Position numbers and translations under genes: made by a program. A stretch of DNA of 64,000 nucleotides from NCBI GenBank assembly GCA_018907035.1, contig JACCIC010000151.1, forward strand, positions 1 to 64,000, read 5' to 3'. The notes beneath the pieces were generated by a model. It searched no databases and was not told the origin of the DNA. It saw only the letters and a list, made by a program, of their open reading frames with translations. The DNA is from Sycobia sp. Sy_11. Lineage: Eukaryota; Arthropoda; Insecta; Hymenoptera; Epichrysomallidae. Below are positions 11,573 through 22,379 of this stretch, one piece after another (the stretch's first letter is position 1; each line of letters opens with the position of its first letter).

Positions 11573-13519
11573 TAAGTTATTTCTTAGATAATGTATTTCT
11601 TTTTTTAAACCACATTTTGAAAGTCAGATGAGTGTTAAATTATCGGTCAGCTTTATTGGCGTATACTATTCTTAGAGTGTTGCAAATTAACCGTTGTTTC
11701 ACAGAAGATATCGTTTATAAAAACATAATTAACTATACCCTATATCCTGTCTTAGAAAACAAAACAATCGTCAAATATTATAAAGCATTTAAAAACTCAA
11801 TGTGATTTGTGAAAAAGCAAAATAGAAATTTAAAAGTAATGAAAGTTCTAATATTAGCGTTGGTTTTTGATCGAGGAACTAATATTACAATACTCAGATT
11901 TAGCTCATGCTTTGTATGAGATACGATGTACGGTACAAAATAAGTCCACTCTCTACGTATAGTACAGTGCGCCCTCTGTAGCGGTATATGGGGCATAATT
12001 TATCCGCCTACCAGTAGATGGCGAGACCGGCACTTTAGCACTCACAATGGTAAACAAACCACCTATCATGCATAAGTACAGGCTGTCTCGCCTGCTTCGA
12101 GATGTTTTTCGAACATGATCTCATTTTCATACTTTCGTGTGTTTACTTGTTGTGTGAAGCGATGGAATCACACTTTCTCTCATTTTGGACTATTTTGTAA
12201 GTTTCAATTACGGTTTTACGACCCGCAACGATCGACTCATCATTGACGCCTCTTTTTCAGTGAACTTTCTCAATATCCTTTAGCACTTTTGAATGTGCAA
12301 CTGTTAGCAGTAAAAAATATATTTACTACTCTTTTATTTATATGTATGTTAAATAATATATTCATATTTTGTGTTCTCCTTACATGAATTAATATAATTC
12401 ACACTCTTTCTTATGTTTTGAACACTCATTAGAAGCTGTTTTGGCTTCGCCGTGGCATTCTCGATTGAAGTTCAACACCCATTTCTAAAGTCTTCTCATT
12501 ATATCTCCACACTTCAAATTAGACTTCTCATTAAGATATTACAGGCAAGAGTAATTTCATTATAGAAATGGTGTTTCTAAAACTTTTCTCGAACAGCTTT
12601 GATTTTCTGAATACTTTATAGTAAAACTTTGCTAATTATTATTGATTTGAATTAGGGTGCGAATTATTAATGAAATTGTAAAAGAAATATTAAACTCATT
12701 ATGTTAAATATTAACTCATGATATTAAACTCAAAAATGAGATCCTTAAACTTTTAATATTCAAGAGTAAAAAGCTTCGAGAATTAAAAACAAAGATTTGA
12801 AAGTAACGAAGTCCTTAATGCTATCGTTGATTTTGATTTCCTATAAAATACTCGATAAAAGTATAAGATTAATGTTAAATTTACAATCTCAAAATTTAAT
12901 ATTTATTGTATGTTAAAAGTTAACCGTTCTACGGAACCCGATTATTGAATATTAATGAAATTCCAAATGAAATTTTGAACTAATACAATAGGTATATATT
13001 TATTATTTATATTCATAATAAAGTTCGCTTGGATTAGGCTATAAGTTAAAAAGAGAGAATTTTCTGCTGTAAAACGATTTTGTAGATAATTATTTTTCGA
13101 AACATTATTTAGCTTTATTATGACAAAGTAACACAAGGTTAAAATCATCATTTTTATTCAAGCATAAACAAAATCGAGTTTTGCATACGACGTGGTAAAA
13201 AAATAATTGAGTGCTTGAAGCGCATTAGATTTTGATTTTAAAATACAGTTGTGATGATTATTGTTATATATACATATCATGTATAGTTCATATCAGTGGA
13301 ACAGCGCCGTCCAAAATGAACACATTCATCAGCTCGCAATTAAGCGGCTTATGATTATATACAAAATTCTCTGCATACCTCTATATGCGAGCTCGTAGAA
13401 CGATGCCTATACCGGCCACTACTTTTTTTTCAATTTTGCCGTTCGTCGAAAAACAAAACTTCCAATATTTTGAGCAGAAGTTACTGTTTTGTCAGTTGAT
13501 GCGTAGTCAGTGGATCGAT

Positions 13520-14182
13520 CAGTACTCAGTCTTCAGCTTTGCAATTACAGCTACGATTTAACAAATTGAATCGGGTCGAGTAAAAAGAGTGAAAATAAGA
13601 AACGATGTCGAAAAAATTCAAAAGCGGATCTTCGAAAAGAAAAGAGAAAAAAGCGAATATATAGCGAAAAAATATGATTTTGAAGAAAAAATTCCTAATC
13701 TCACTTCTTTTATTTATTTTACATCTACAGGCACAAATATAAAAATTCAAACATAAGTATCTATTCAGTTAAAAAGTTCTAAAAATGATGAAACACAAAG
13801 TGACGATATAAGCAGTGTTTTTGAAAGTGATCAAGATATATGTGTGCACGAAACTGTAGAAACTGAAAATAACGCAGTTTCTCTAACATCTGAAAATATC
13901 AATATTTTTATTTATTTTATTATTATACTTTAATTCTAATGAGAGTTTATCCATCACTCTTTAAGAGAGGATAACTGTTTCATGTTGCTGTTATGTTTAA
14001 CGTATAGTTATTTAACTTTTTTAACTCTCTCTTTACTGGTAGGTGGGTTTGCAAAATTTAGGGCTTAAAATATAGTTGCATTTAGAATGGGTTTAGAAAT
14101 TGATAATTTAAAATATAGCCTGCGTAAGGGGCCTCTGATTATTTGATAGTGCTGGGCCCCGTTAAAGCTTACTCCAGCCCTG
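13520..14182 (+). mobile_element. hAT transposon remnant (internally deleted, ZMYM-type N terminus)
   Basis: The segment ends in GCTTACTCCAGCCCTG at 14182, whose complement has the hAT-like terminus CAGGGCTGG. A short frame from 13605 opens with a Lys/Ser-rich MSKKFKSGSSKRKEKK, the usual start of ZMYM-type hAT transposases, and is stopped within about 20 codons. There is no room for the catalytic domain, so this is an internally deleted relic. I could not identify a matching 5' terminus or an 8-bp target duplication. Assignment rests on the terminus and the N-terminal flavour only. Confidence 0.5.
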
Positions 14183-14867
14183 AATACATAGCAAAAATCT
14201 CAGCGAAATTTAGAGTAAGACGTATATAACAATACTAGCATCCCCCGTTTCGGCTTCGCCCGAGATAATAATTTAACCGATTTAATAAATAATTCAGTAA
14301 TATCTAAGTAAAAAGTACTCTATATGTAAAAATCTATGTTTCTATAAATAATTCACCGTAATTTAGCCATCGTCGCATCTGTATAAAAAGTTGTTTCAAT
14401 GTAGCATCCACTTCAAAAAGTTGATATTTTGCCGACCATTTTATACAATACACACACACACACCCCAGTGTGGAGTTTTGTTGCTTTCTCCCATCTGGCG
14501 CCTCCCCAGGTTGCGGATAGGGAATGGCTCGCTACAATTTGTAGAGGGCACTTAGGAAATAAAATACTCAGGGCGGACAGAAAAAGCTAATAGGGAGGGC
14601 CTCCCGAACTTAAGGCCAATTATGACTAATTTTTGGTATAAACAAGGATATACCCCAGGGAGTAACTCCGGCAAGACCGGTCAATTTCCTCACCGATTCC
14701 GATAGAGTGCAAGCCTCTATGGTCGGTAGTAGCCCCTCGGATTCTGGGGAGGGCAAATCAAACATAATCATAGATAGTACACTGGGTACAAGAAGGAGAT
14801 GTCATGATGGATCAAGAAACGACGGATCGAGAAATCTCCATTACGTGCTTAAGGTATAGATGAGGTC

Positions 14868-15308
14868 ACTTCAAAGGATGAAGTATTAGAGGCTCTGAGA
14901 ACACACCTCGATCTAAAGGAGACTAACCTACTAATTGCTCGTTCCTTGCGGCAAGCTTATGGGGGTACTCAGACGGCGGTGGTGTCTGTACCATACAGCC
15001 ACGCAGCTGAGTTACTACGTGCAGGGCATGTTCGAATCGGATGGGTCAGCTGCAGAGTTAGAAAAAAAACAGAAATAAAGCGCTGCTTCAGGTGTTGGCA
15101 GATTGGCCATTTAGCGTCCGTGTGCTCGGGCCCTGACAGAACTAAACTTTGCAGGCACTGCGGTGGAAAAGACCATCTATCCAAGCTGTGTGTAAACGAG
15201 CCCTGTTGTTTACTCTGTAAATGTGAAGGAAAAAAGGAGATTAACCATCCAGCATACAGATATAAGTGCCCGATTACCGTGGAGTTTTTAAACAGACATA
15301 AAACATGA
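14868..15308 (+). pseudogene. LINE ORF1 (gag-like) C-terminal remnant
   Basis: Nucleic-acid-binding ORF1 protein of the LINE, which packages the element RNA. The open frame from about 14868 ends at a TGA at 15306-15308. The usable methionine at 14946 gives 120 residues. Two CX2CX4HX4C knuckles are visible (CFRCWQIGHLASVC, then CRHCGGKDHLSKLC), followed by a third looser one beginning CLLCKC. This is the R1-type arrangement. Upstream, a stop in this frame and a second frame starting near 14804 show a frameshift, and most of the N-terminal half is absent. The TGA overlaps the ORF2 start as ATGA, a common LINE layout that suggests coupled translation. Confidence 0.85.
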
Positions 15309-18284
15309 GAATACTCCAACTGAATACCAACCATTGCGTAGCAGCTCATGACCTGCTGAAACAGACAATAAAGGAGCTAAGAATAGACATTGCTGTAATC
15401 TCCGAACCATATTGTGACAGGGTCAGACCACAGCGCTGGATAAGTGACACAAGCAATAGAGCTGCCCTCTGGATTGGTCAAAATAGGCAGGTACTAAAGC
15501 AGTCGAGTCATCGGAGCGAATTGATATCCTGGGCTAAAATACAAGAAATATACGTCTTTAGTGTATATGCTCCTCCAAGCTTGACGGACAAGCAGTTTGA
15601 AATCCTCGTAGCTAAATTAGTTGATGAAGCCATGGACAAGAAACCATTATTAATCGCTGGCGATTTTAACGCGTGATCAACAGCCTGGGGAAGCGCTTCA
15701 ACAAATAACAGAGGTAGTATGCTGCTTGATGGCCTTAATTCTCTTCAACTCCACGTAGTTAATAAGGGATTTGAATCCACTTTCATTAGGGGTGATAAAC
15801 AATCAGTTATTGATGTAACATTCGTCAGTGATGACTTGATTCAGCGGATCCTTAATGGGAGAGTAAGCGACCTTTACACCCATAGTGATCACAGGGCGAT
15901 CTTGTATGAGATTGCAGAGAAGAAAGTAAAGAACAAGTGCAATGAGTGGATGCCCACACGGAAATGGAACATCAGATCGCTAGACTGTGAAGTGTTCGCC
16001 ACTATAATATCAGAAGAGCGTTTAGAATATGGTGCACCAGGCCATCTGGCAAATGCACTCATGAAGCATATCTCTGAAGCATGTGATGCATCGATGACTA
16101 GAACTAAGAGCGGATTAAAACATCGTCAATCTGTCTACTGGTGGACAAATGAAATTGCAGAATTGCGCAAACAATGTCATCGCGCACGTAGACTTGCCGA
16201 AAGAGCCCGCACCCATCGTGATACGTTTAATAGTTTATTTAAAGAAGCACAAAGAGCGCTTGTCAAGGCCATTAAGGCAAGCAAGCGTCGATGCTGGCTT
16301 GAACTGTGTGCAGAGGCCAACAATGACTTATGGGGACGACCATACAAAACAGTCATGGCAAGATTGAGTAGGGCACCAATACAACCCACTAGCACGGTAT
16401 TGATTGATAAGATTGTTTCCGCTCTCTTTCCCAATGACACCCATGGGACTGTACTGCGCACGCAACACTCGGACGATATACCTCCTATAACAGAAATGGA
16501 GCTACATAATGCTTACGCTAAGACTAGAGACAATGCTGCTCCTGGCCCTGATGGTATCCCTAATGCGGCAGTTAAGTTGGCGATACAGAATAATCCAGCT
16601 ATATTTCTTAAAGTATATAATGCTTGTCTTCTGGAGGGTATTTTTCCTGATTGCTGGAAAACTCAAAGGTTAGTCCTGTTACCTAAGGGCAATAAGCCAC
16701 TTGATGATCCTTCATCATACAGGCCATTGTGTATGCTCGACACGGTAGGTAAAATATTTGAAAAAATAATATGTAGCCGACAGGAAGCATTCACTGAAGG
16801 ATTGCACGGCTTATCCTCACGCCAATTTGGATTTCGGAAATCGAAATCAACAGTCGATGCCATTAAACTGGTAGTGTGTACCGCAAGAAATGCAATCAGT
16901 GGTAAGAGATGGAAAGGTGGCACTAAACAGTATTGTGCCATTGTCGCTCTAGATGTCAAGAATGCCTTTAGTTCAGCGCGCTGGTCTTCTATTATGAGTT
17001 CTCTTAAAGAGTTCGGAGTACCTGGTTATTTACAGAATGTCGTGGCCAGCTACTTTGAGAATAGGATAATATTATACCGAACGGATGAAGGCATTGTATC
17101 GCATAAGGTTACTGCGGGAGTCCCCCAGGGCTCAGTTATGGGACCTATATTGTGGAATATTATGTATGATGGCGTGTTGAGGATTCCACAACCGCCTGGT
17201 TCAATAACAGTAGGGTACGCCGACGATATCGCTCTAGTAGTGACGGCTAAGACCCTTGATGAACTTACTGAAAATGCCAATAGGCAATCAGCAACATCAG
17301 TAGATGGATTAAGACGGCTGGTCTACAATTAGCGGAGCAGAAGTAGTTCTTGTCAGCAGTCGTAAGAAGGTAGATAGTATTACTCTTAAAGTTGGTAGCT
17401 GCCGCATTAGTTCTGCGCCATCTTTACGATACTTGGGTGTCCAGCTTGATGCCAGGTTAAACTTCAAAGAACATCTAAAGATATCTGGCGAAAAAGTGCA
17501 ACGAGTTTCAGCTGCCTTGTGTCGGCTCATGCCTAACATTGGTGACCCACGTCCACCCCAGAGGAAACTATTAGCTTATGTTGTTAATTCTGTCAGCATG
17601 TATGCAGCACCAATCTGGCATCATGCATGCGGAATTAAATCGTATTGTGAGTTGGCCATTGCGACCCGTCGTCGCTCCTGTATACGTATTATTAGCGGTT
17701 ACAGGACGGTATCCACCGACGCTGCTGAGGTACTTGCCGGAATTCTTCCTTTCGATTTAGCTGCAGATGAACTGGCTAGGCTGCATAACATATGTAAGGC
17801 CGCAGTGGATTCTCTACAAGGTGCTAAAAACGTGGAGCGTCATCGTTCTATAGAAATATGGCAAAAACGATGGACCGATTCTAGCAAAGGCCGATGGACT
17901 TATCGTATCCTTCCAGACATACACAGATGGATCAACAGGAATCACGGGGAATTAGATTTCCACCTAACTCAGTTGCTGACTGGATATGGTTGTTTTAGGT
18001 CCTATTTCCACCGCTTTCACCTGGATAATAATGATCTCTGCCCCATCTGTCCGACTTTGGTCGAGGATACCGAGCATATATTAGTGAGCTGCCCTCGTTT
18101 TAGAACACAACGTGAGCACTTGATGAACATCATCAATAAGCCAATAAGACCAGAGAGCATCCTATCAATAATGCTGGAATCTTCTGAAAACTGGAAGGCA
18201 GTAGCCCGTTTCGCAAAAGAGGTCATGACCAAACTTAGATATGCCGATAGAACTAGGCGAATGGCCCAGGATGAATCAGGCTAA
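15305..18284 (+). pseudogene. LINE ORF2: APE endonuclease, reverse transcriptase, C-terminal zinc finger
   Basis: The replication protein of the LINE. It starts at ATG 15305, overlapping the ORF1 stop. The endonuclease shows QLNTNH near residue 5, SEPY near 34, AGDFNA near 118 and a later SDHRAI box. A TGA at 15674-15676 replaces the expected Trp directly after AGDFNA, and the same frame then stays open to 17332. The RT domain shows PGPDGIPN, the FGFRK box, VPQGSVMGPILWN and the catalytic YADD at 17216-17227. A one-base loss near 17282 shifts the frame, and the C-terminal part continues at 17433-18284 with the finger CPICPTLVEDTEHILVSC. Both lesions are also present in the left arm. The copy is a non-functional relic, but a recent one. 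Confidence 0.9.
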
Positions 18285-18496
18285 CTGATCCTATTTTAAG
18301 ATACAGAGGACGAACACCGAACCCCTGATCACCTGTGTGAATGGGGGACGTAGGATATTGTCATAAGAAGAGGAGTCGTATAGGCTAACTAACAGCTCCG
18401 CCGAAGTAATATTCCCGGATAGTTCCGGCGGGATGCTGGTTTCGAGAGGCCACTAGTGCAGAGCTTGCTCTGCCTACGCCTAATAAAAAAAAAACA

Positions 18497-18498
<2 letters not shown>

Positions 18499-18542
<44 letters not shown>
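18499..18542. repeat. (CA)n microsatellite, 3' flank of the LINE
   Basis: A CA run following the LINE's A-rich tail. Together with the (AC)n at 14450-14464 it marks the split target tract of the LINE. Confidence 0.95.
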
Positions 18543-18545
<3 letters not shown>

Positions 18546-18586
18546 GCATGTTAAATACAGCTTCAATGTTGAATATTGAATTTCGA

Positions 18587-18800
18587 GTTCGAGCGGTAGA
18601 AAAAGATGTGCAAGTGTATGGAGACGACGTTTATAGAAAGTATCATGTTCGGACTATAGGAAATTTCTCGGAATGACTGCTATAGAGAGTTTGGTATTGG
18701 GGAGGTAGAAAATAATTTGCAGTTATCTCGGGACGACTCTTACTGGGAGTGTGCGTGTTCGAATGATAGAATACTAATCTCTTCATAGAAGTCGTATTGG
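18587..18800. repeat. Degenerate minisatellite, about 55-60 bp unit, four copies
   Basis: Units begin near 18587, 18647, 18702 and 18757, each with a GTTCGA/GTTCGG-like start and GATAGAA-like phrase, then ATCTCGGGACGACT-like and TATAGAGAGTGTG-like phrases. The spacing is about 60, 55 and 55 bp. Copies are diverged. The array abuts the mariner relic that follows. Confidence 0.7.
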
Positions 18801-18831
18801 CATATCTGGATATCGTTTCCCACCAACTATA

Positions 18832-19681
18832 CACGACAAAAACAGAATTGGAAGCTTTACTACTGGAAGAAGATCCATACCAAACGCAAGCAGAACTTGC
18901 ACAAGAGTCAGAAGTGACTCAGCAAGTTGTCTCACAACGTCTCAAAACTCTGGGTATGGTTCAAAAGCAAGAAAATTGGGTTCCTTACGATCTGAAGGTA
19001 AGATACGTTGAGCATCGCTTATTTGCTTACTAACAATTGCTCAAAAGGCAAAACCGCAATGGATTTCTACATCGAATCGTGACGGAGGACGAAAAGTGGT
19101 TTCACTACGTCAACCCAAAGCATAGGAAGTCATGGGGTAAGCTCGGGCATGCCTCTACTTCGATTCAAACATTTATGGCAAGAAGCTAGTGCTGTGCATT
19201 TGGTGGGATCAGCTTGGAGTAATCTATTACGAACTACTCCAACACAATCAAACCGTCACCGTGGAACATTATCAACAACAGCTGATGCAGACACGTTAAA
19301 GTCATTTTTCAGCATTACAACGCTCGGCCGCATGTTGCAAAAATCGGAAAGGAAATGTCAGAAGCATTGAATTGGGACGTCCTACCTCACCCGTCGTATT
19401 CACTAGACATTATTTCTCCAGACTACCACTTATTCCGGTCGATGACTCATGGTCTGGCTGAGCAGCACTTCACTTCTTACGAGGAATTGAAGAAAGGGGT
19501 TGATTCGTGAATCGCCTCAAAAGACGAGCAATTTTTTTAGACGGGGTATCCACTTGCTGCCCGACAGATACTCAAAAGTAGTAGAACGTGATGCGCAATA
19601 TTTTGAACGACATTATTTGTACTTTTTTTTACAATAAATTCTTATTTCTTTACAAAAAATGGTGAAAACTTATTTGTACAG
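18832..19681 (+). pseudogene. Mariner transposase relic, lacking its N terminus
   Basis: Decayed D,D34D mariner of the same family as 9403-9856. The first readable part (ELEALLLEEDPYQTQ...) corresponds to about residue 75 of the intact copy at 47835. NWVPYDLKVRYVEHR follows, then the first catalytic box with GDEKW altered to EDEKW, then shifted frames through HPSYSLDIISPDYHLF. It ends with a worn TIR (AAAACTTATTTGTACAG) at 19681. The minisatellite occupies the place of the 5' third. Several stops and indels exclude function. Confidence 0.88.
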
Positions 19682-19824
19682 TATATATTATATGTATAAA
19701 TATTAATATAAACATATATTAATATAATTATATAATATTTTTTATTTCATTTGACTGTAAGACCAATTATTAATTTTATCTAAAAACTGTTGGCATAAGA
19801 GCAATTAAAGTATTTTACATACAA

Positions 19825-20400
19825 GTATCGACGACCTCTTCAGATGCTTTAATAAAAAAATATACAAATAATTACATATCAAAATTAGACAAGAGTAAAA
19901 AGTACAACACAATAATTAAATCGACACATAAATTATATTTACAAGCAAATGTTGAGACGTTCTAAGTCAAACTAATGAAAATTTTAATATTAACAATGTC
20001 AAAGTTAATAAGTCAAGCAACTACATAAACATAACAAATCAAGTAAAAATTAAAATTTCTGTCGGAATGTATTATAAAAATGGGATTATCTCTGAATACG
20101 TTTTGCTAAGGAATAGCGAGTCTTCTTTTTTATTAACTGTGTGACTAATATTACGTTGTATAAAAAGCATTTTAGAAAGAGTTCGTTTTTTTAAATTATT
20201 GTCAATATCTAATATATTCAGTTTATCCCAATTAAATGTATATGAATCAACTGGCGTGATAGCACCAGGACGGCGAGTTTGAAAACTACACTCTTTACTT
20301 CTAAATTGAGATTTCGAATTTTGAATCAATGAAAAAAATGATTTATCAATTCTTAAAACAATTGAATTGTACTTCTGTCGACTGCCCATATACAAATTAA
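19825..20400 (-). pseudogene. PLE 3' end: C terminus after the GIY-YIG domain, and 3' UTR
   Basis: On the minus strand, residues such as FNWDKLNILDIDNNLKKRTL and HTVNKKEDSLFLSKTYSE match the segment after the GIY-YIG endonuclease in the PLE at 45225-45620. Downstream of the stop at 20072 the 3' UTR also matches 45650-45890 almost base for base, and ends in CATCTGAAGAGGTCGTCGA (about 19830), the start of a third type of hammerhead-like terminus. The 5' side runs straight into the pLTR at 20343-20690, so the RT and the GIY-YIG core are missing. The open frame 20072-20437 reads across that junction. Confidence 0.78.
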
Positions 20401-20690
20401 TAAATATTTTTTTTTTTTTATTGGTCTTACAGTCCAATCAATTCCATCTAAAAATAAAATAAAATAAAAATAAAAATAAAATAAAAATAAAAATAAAAAA
20501 TAAAAATAATAATAAAAAATAAAAAATAAGAAATAAAAATAAAAAATAATAAAAATGAAATAAAAAAAAAAAATTAAAATTAAAAATAAAAACTAAATTA
20601 AAAATTAAATTAAAATTATAATGACAGTCAGACTGTCCTTGTTTACATTCACCCCCGTAGACTAATCTGAAAATAAAATATGACTCATCA
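20343..20690 (-). mobile_element. PLE terminal unit, inverted left half
   Basis: Reverse complement of 20823-21143. It includes ATTGGTCTTACAGTCCAATC, a long low-complexity (TAAAA)n-type middle, and the box ending CCTTGTTTACATTCACCCCC. With the right half and the hammerhead between them it makes an 800-bp fold-back structure. Confidence 0.85.
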
Positions 20691-20706
20691 GACTGATGAC
20701 TCATAA

Positions 20707-20746
20707 GTCCCTGATGAGGAGCCGTAGCGAGCTCGAAACGTTGGAC
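20707..20746 (+). ncRNA. Hammerhead ribozyme, intact core (PLE)
   Basis: Stem I GTCC (20707-20710) pairs with GGAC (20743-20746). The core is CTGATGAG. Stem II is GAGC with GCTC around the loop CGTAGCGA. GAAA and the short self-complementary stem III ACGT follow, then U at position 17. The predicted cut is between that U and GGAC. All core positions fit the hammerhead consensus. The two-base-pair stem III implies that it works as a dimer, as proposed for PLE hammerheads. This is the best-preserved copy in the window. Self-cleavage is inferred, not shown. Confidence 0.85.
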
Positions 20747-21143
20747 AAGTCTTGAATTAGGTAAGGGTGTTGGGGACAGTCAGACTGCACTTTACTAACA
20801 AAGAATTTTTTCAGCTTATATTTTATTTTCAGATTAGTCTACGGGGGTGAATGTAAACAAGGACAGTCTGACTGTCATTATAATTTTAATTTAATTTTTA
20901 ATTTAATTTTTATTTTTAATTTTTATTTTTTTTTTTTTATTTTTTTTTTATTATTTTTTATTTTTATTTCTTATTTTTTATTCTTTATTATTATTTTTAT
21001 TTTTTATTTTTATTTTATTTTTATTTTTATTTTATTTTATTTTTGGATGGAATTGATTGGACTGTAAGACCAATAAAAAAAAATATTTATTAATTTGTAT
21101 ATGGGCAGTCGACAGAAGTACAATTCAATTGTTTTAAAATAGA
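20711..21143 (+). mobile_element. PLE terminal unit (pLTR) leading into the PLE ORF
   Basis: From the hammerhead onward: a GGGGACAGTCAGACTGCA box, TTTTTTCAGCTTATATTTTA, GATTAGTCTACGGGGGTGAA, CAAGGACAGTCTGACTGTCA, a (TTTTA)n-like middle, then GGACTGTAAGACCAAT and a stretch ending at 21143. The coding region starts about 30 bp later, so this is the 5' terminal unit of the PLE fragment at 21177. Confidence 0.85.
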
Positions 21144-21176
21144 AGGTCTATTTAACTTAAATTAAGGGGGTATGTC

Positions 21177-22003
21177 ATGATTTATTTTAGAGAAATTTAT
21201 TGTAAATATTGTAGTTCTATTAAAGATTATTGTTCAAAATGGATTAAAATGAATTTAAAAGTTGTAATTCTTAAAGAAAAACTTACATTCCTTATTAGAT
21301 GCAAGAAATCATATATATTTCCGGTACACATTAATAATAGATTTCATGATGAATATTTTTTGCAGGTTTATAGTAATAATGTTTGTTACGATCTAAAGAA
21401 GAATATTTTCTTTTTCAAAAATAAATTACTTAATTTAGAAATTAGAGATTTACATATTCAGATTCATTCCTTAAATAGATATTTATTAAAGATTAAACAT
21501 TATTTATATCAAAATATAGAAAGAAATGAATTACATGAATTTTTTCTTGGTCAAAGCAAACATTTTATTAAGACAAAATATAATAATAAACAAACATTAA
21601 AAAGGAAATTTGAATGTTTAAGAAATAAAAAACAATTTCAAAGCTATCAATTTAACAATGCAAACAATAAAAATTGGTTTAAGAATCTAACTGACAGGGA
21701 GATACCAAATGAAGTAATAAACATCATGTCTAAAGGTGCCAAACATGGAATATTATATTGTAAAAATAATCTCCCGATCAAAGAAGTCATCGCGGAGGTT
21801 GAAAGTAATCTTTTTGGTTTAAATGATGAAGTAAAAAAGGAATGTAGGGCATCTTTGGTTAATGTCATTAGTAATTTTAAAAGAGAAAATAAATTTGATA
21901 ATTTTTTAAATAGTAATTTTATTCATGATTTAATTACCGCGAAGAATTTTTTGAAAAATAACCCTAATATAATCTTCCAAAAGGCCGACAAAGGTAATGT
22001 AAC
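21177..22003 (+). pseudogene. PLE protein N-terminal part, cut within the reverse transcriptase
   Basis: Open frame of about 276 codons from ATG 21177. It is Lys/Asn-rich, with the N-terminal PLE region and then the first RT block with QKADKGNVTV near residue 270, the conserved DKGN.TV start of PLE reverse transcriptases. The frame reads directly into a new pLTR at 22004 and stops at 22016. RT palm and GIY-YIG endonuclease are therefore missing. The long open frame in such AT-rich DNA suggests a fairly young copy. A PLE acts by target-primed reverse transcription with its own GIY-YIG nuclease. This fragment could not. Confidence 0.85.
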
Positions 22004-22008
22004 TGTGA

Positions 22009-22362
22009 GTCCCTGATGAGGAGCCGTAGCGAGCTCGGAACGTTGGACAAGTCTTCAATTAGGTGATGGTGTTGGGGACAGTCAGACTGCACTTTACTAA
22101 CAAAGAATTTTTTCAGCTAATATTTTATTTTCAGATTAGTCTACGGGGGTGAATGTAAACAAGGACAGTCTGACTGTCATTATAATTTTAATTTAATTTT
22201 TAATTTAATTTTTATTTTTAATTTTTATTTATTTATTTTTAATTTTTTTTTTAATTTTTTTTTTAATTTTTATTTTAATTTTAATTTTTATTTTTATTTT
22301 ATTTTTAGATTGAATTGATTGGACTGTAAGACCAATAAAAAAAAAATATTTATTAATTTATC
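22009..22362 (+). mobile_element. PLE terminal unit with a disabled hammerhead
   Basis: Same unit as 20707-21143: GTCC, CTGATGAG, GAGC-CGTAGCGA-GCTC, then GGAAC where the core needs GAAAC, so the conserved A13 is a G and cleavage should fail. Box and tail follow up to GGACTGTAAGACCAAT and TATTTATTAATTT at about 22362. It begins exactly where the PLE reverse transcriptase frame is cut. Confidence 0.85.
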
Positions 22363-22379
22363 AATTCTTAATCGATAAT

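Larger units (their letters stand above)
9112..17848 (-). repeat. Right arm of giant inverted repeat
   Basis: Mirror copy of 1-8738. It carries the better-preserved version of every shared element: the LINE RT frame reads through here but is split into three frames in the left arm. The visible match stops at 17848 only because the left arm meets the window edge. The LINE itself continues to about 18492. The two arms share old lesions, such as a TGA in the LINE endonuclease and a frameshift after the RT domain, so the elements had decayed before the arms became duplicates. Confidence 0.96.
14463..18492 (+). mobile_element. R1-clade LINE (Waldo-like) inserted in an (AC)n microsatellite
   Basis: Non-LTR retrotransposon of about 4 kb. 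In order it has a 5' UTR (14463 to about 14800), a shortened ORF1 with zinc knuckles, an ORF2 with APE-type endonuclease, reverse transcriptase and a C-terminal CCHC-type finger, and a 3' UTR ending in an A-rich tail at 18482-18498. It is flanked by (AC)n on both sides (14450-14464 and about 18499-18542). Waldo elements of the R1 clade are known to target ACAY-type repeats, so both the domain order and the site fit that group. Frames are broken, so this copy is not autonomous. The N-terminal part of ORF1 is missing, which explains why it is shorter than typical R1 elements. Confidence 0.88.

Noticed and set aside
13286..13310. CAGTGGAACAGCG as the 5' terminus of the arm hAT element
   Set aside because: Resembles a hAT end, but its flank does not match the 8 bp after 14182, so the element limits remain open.
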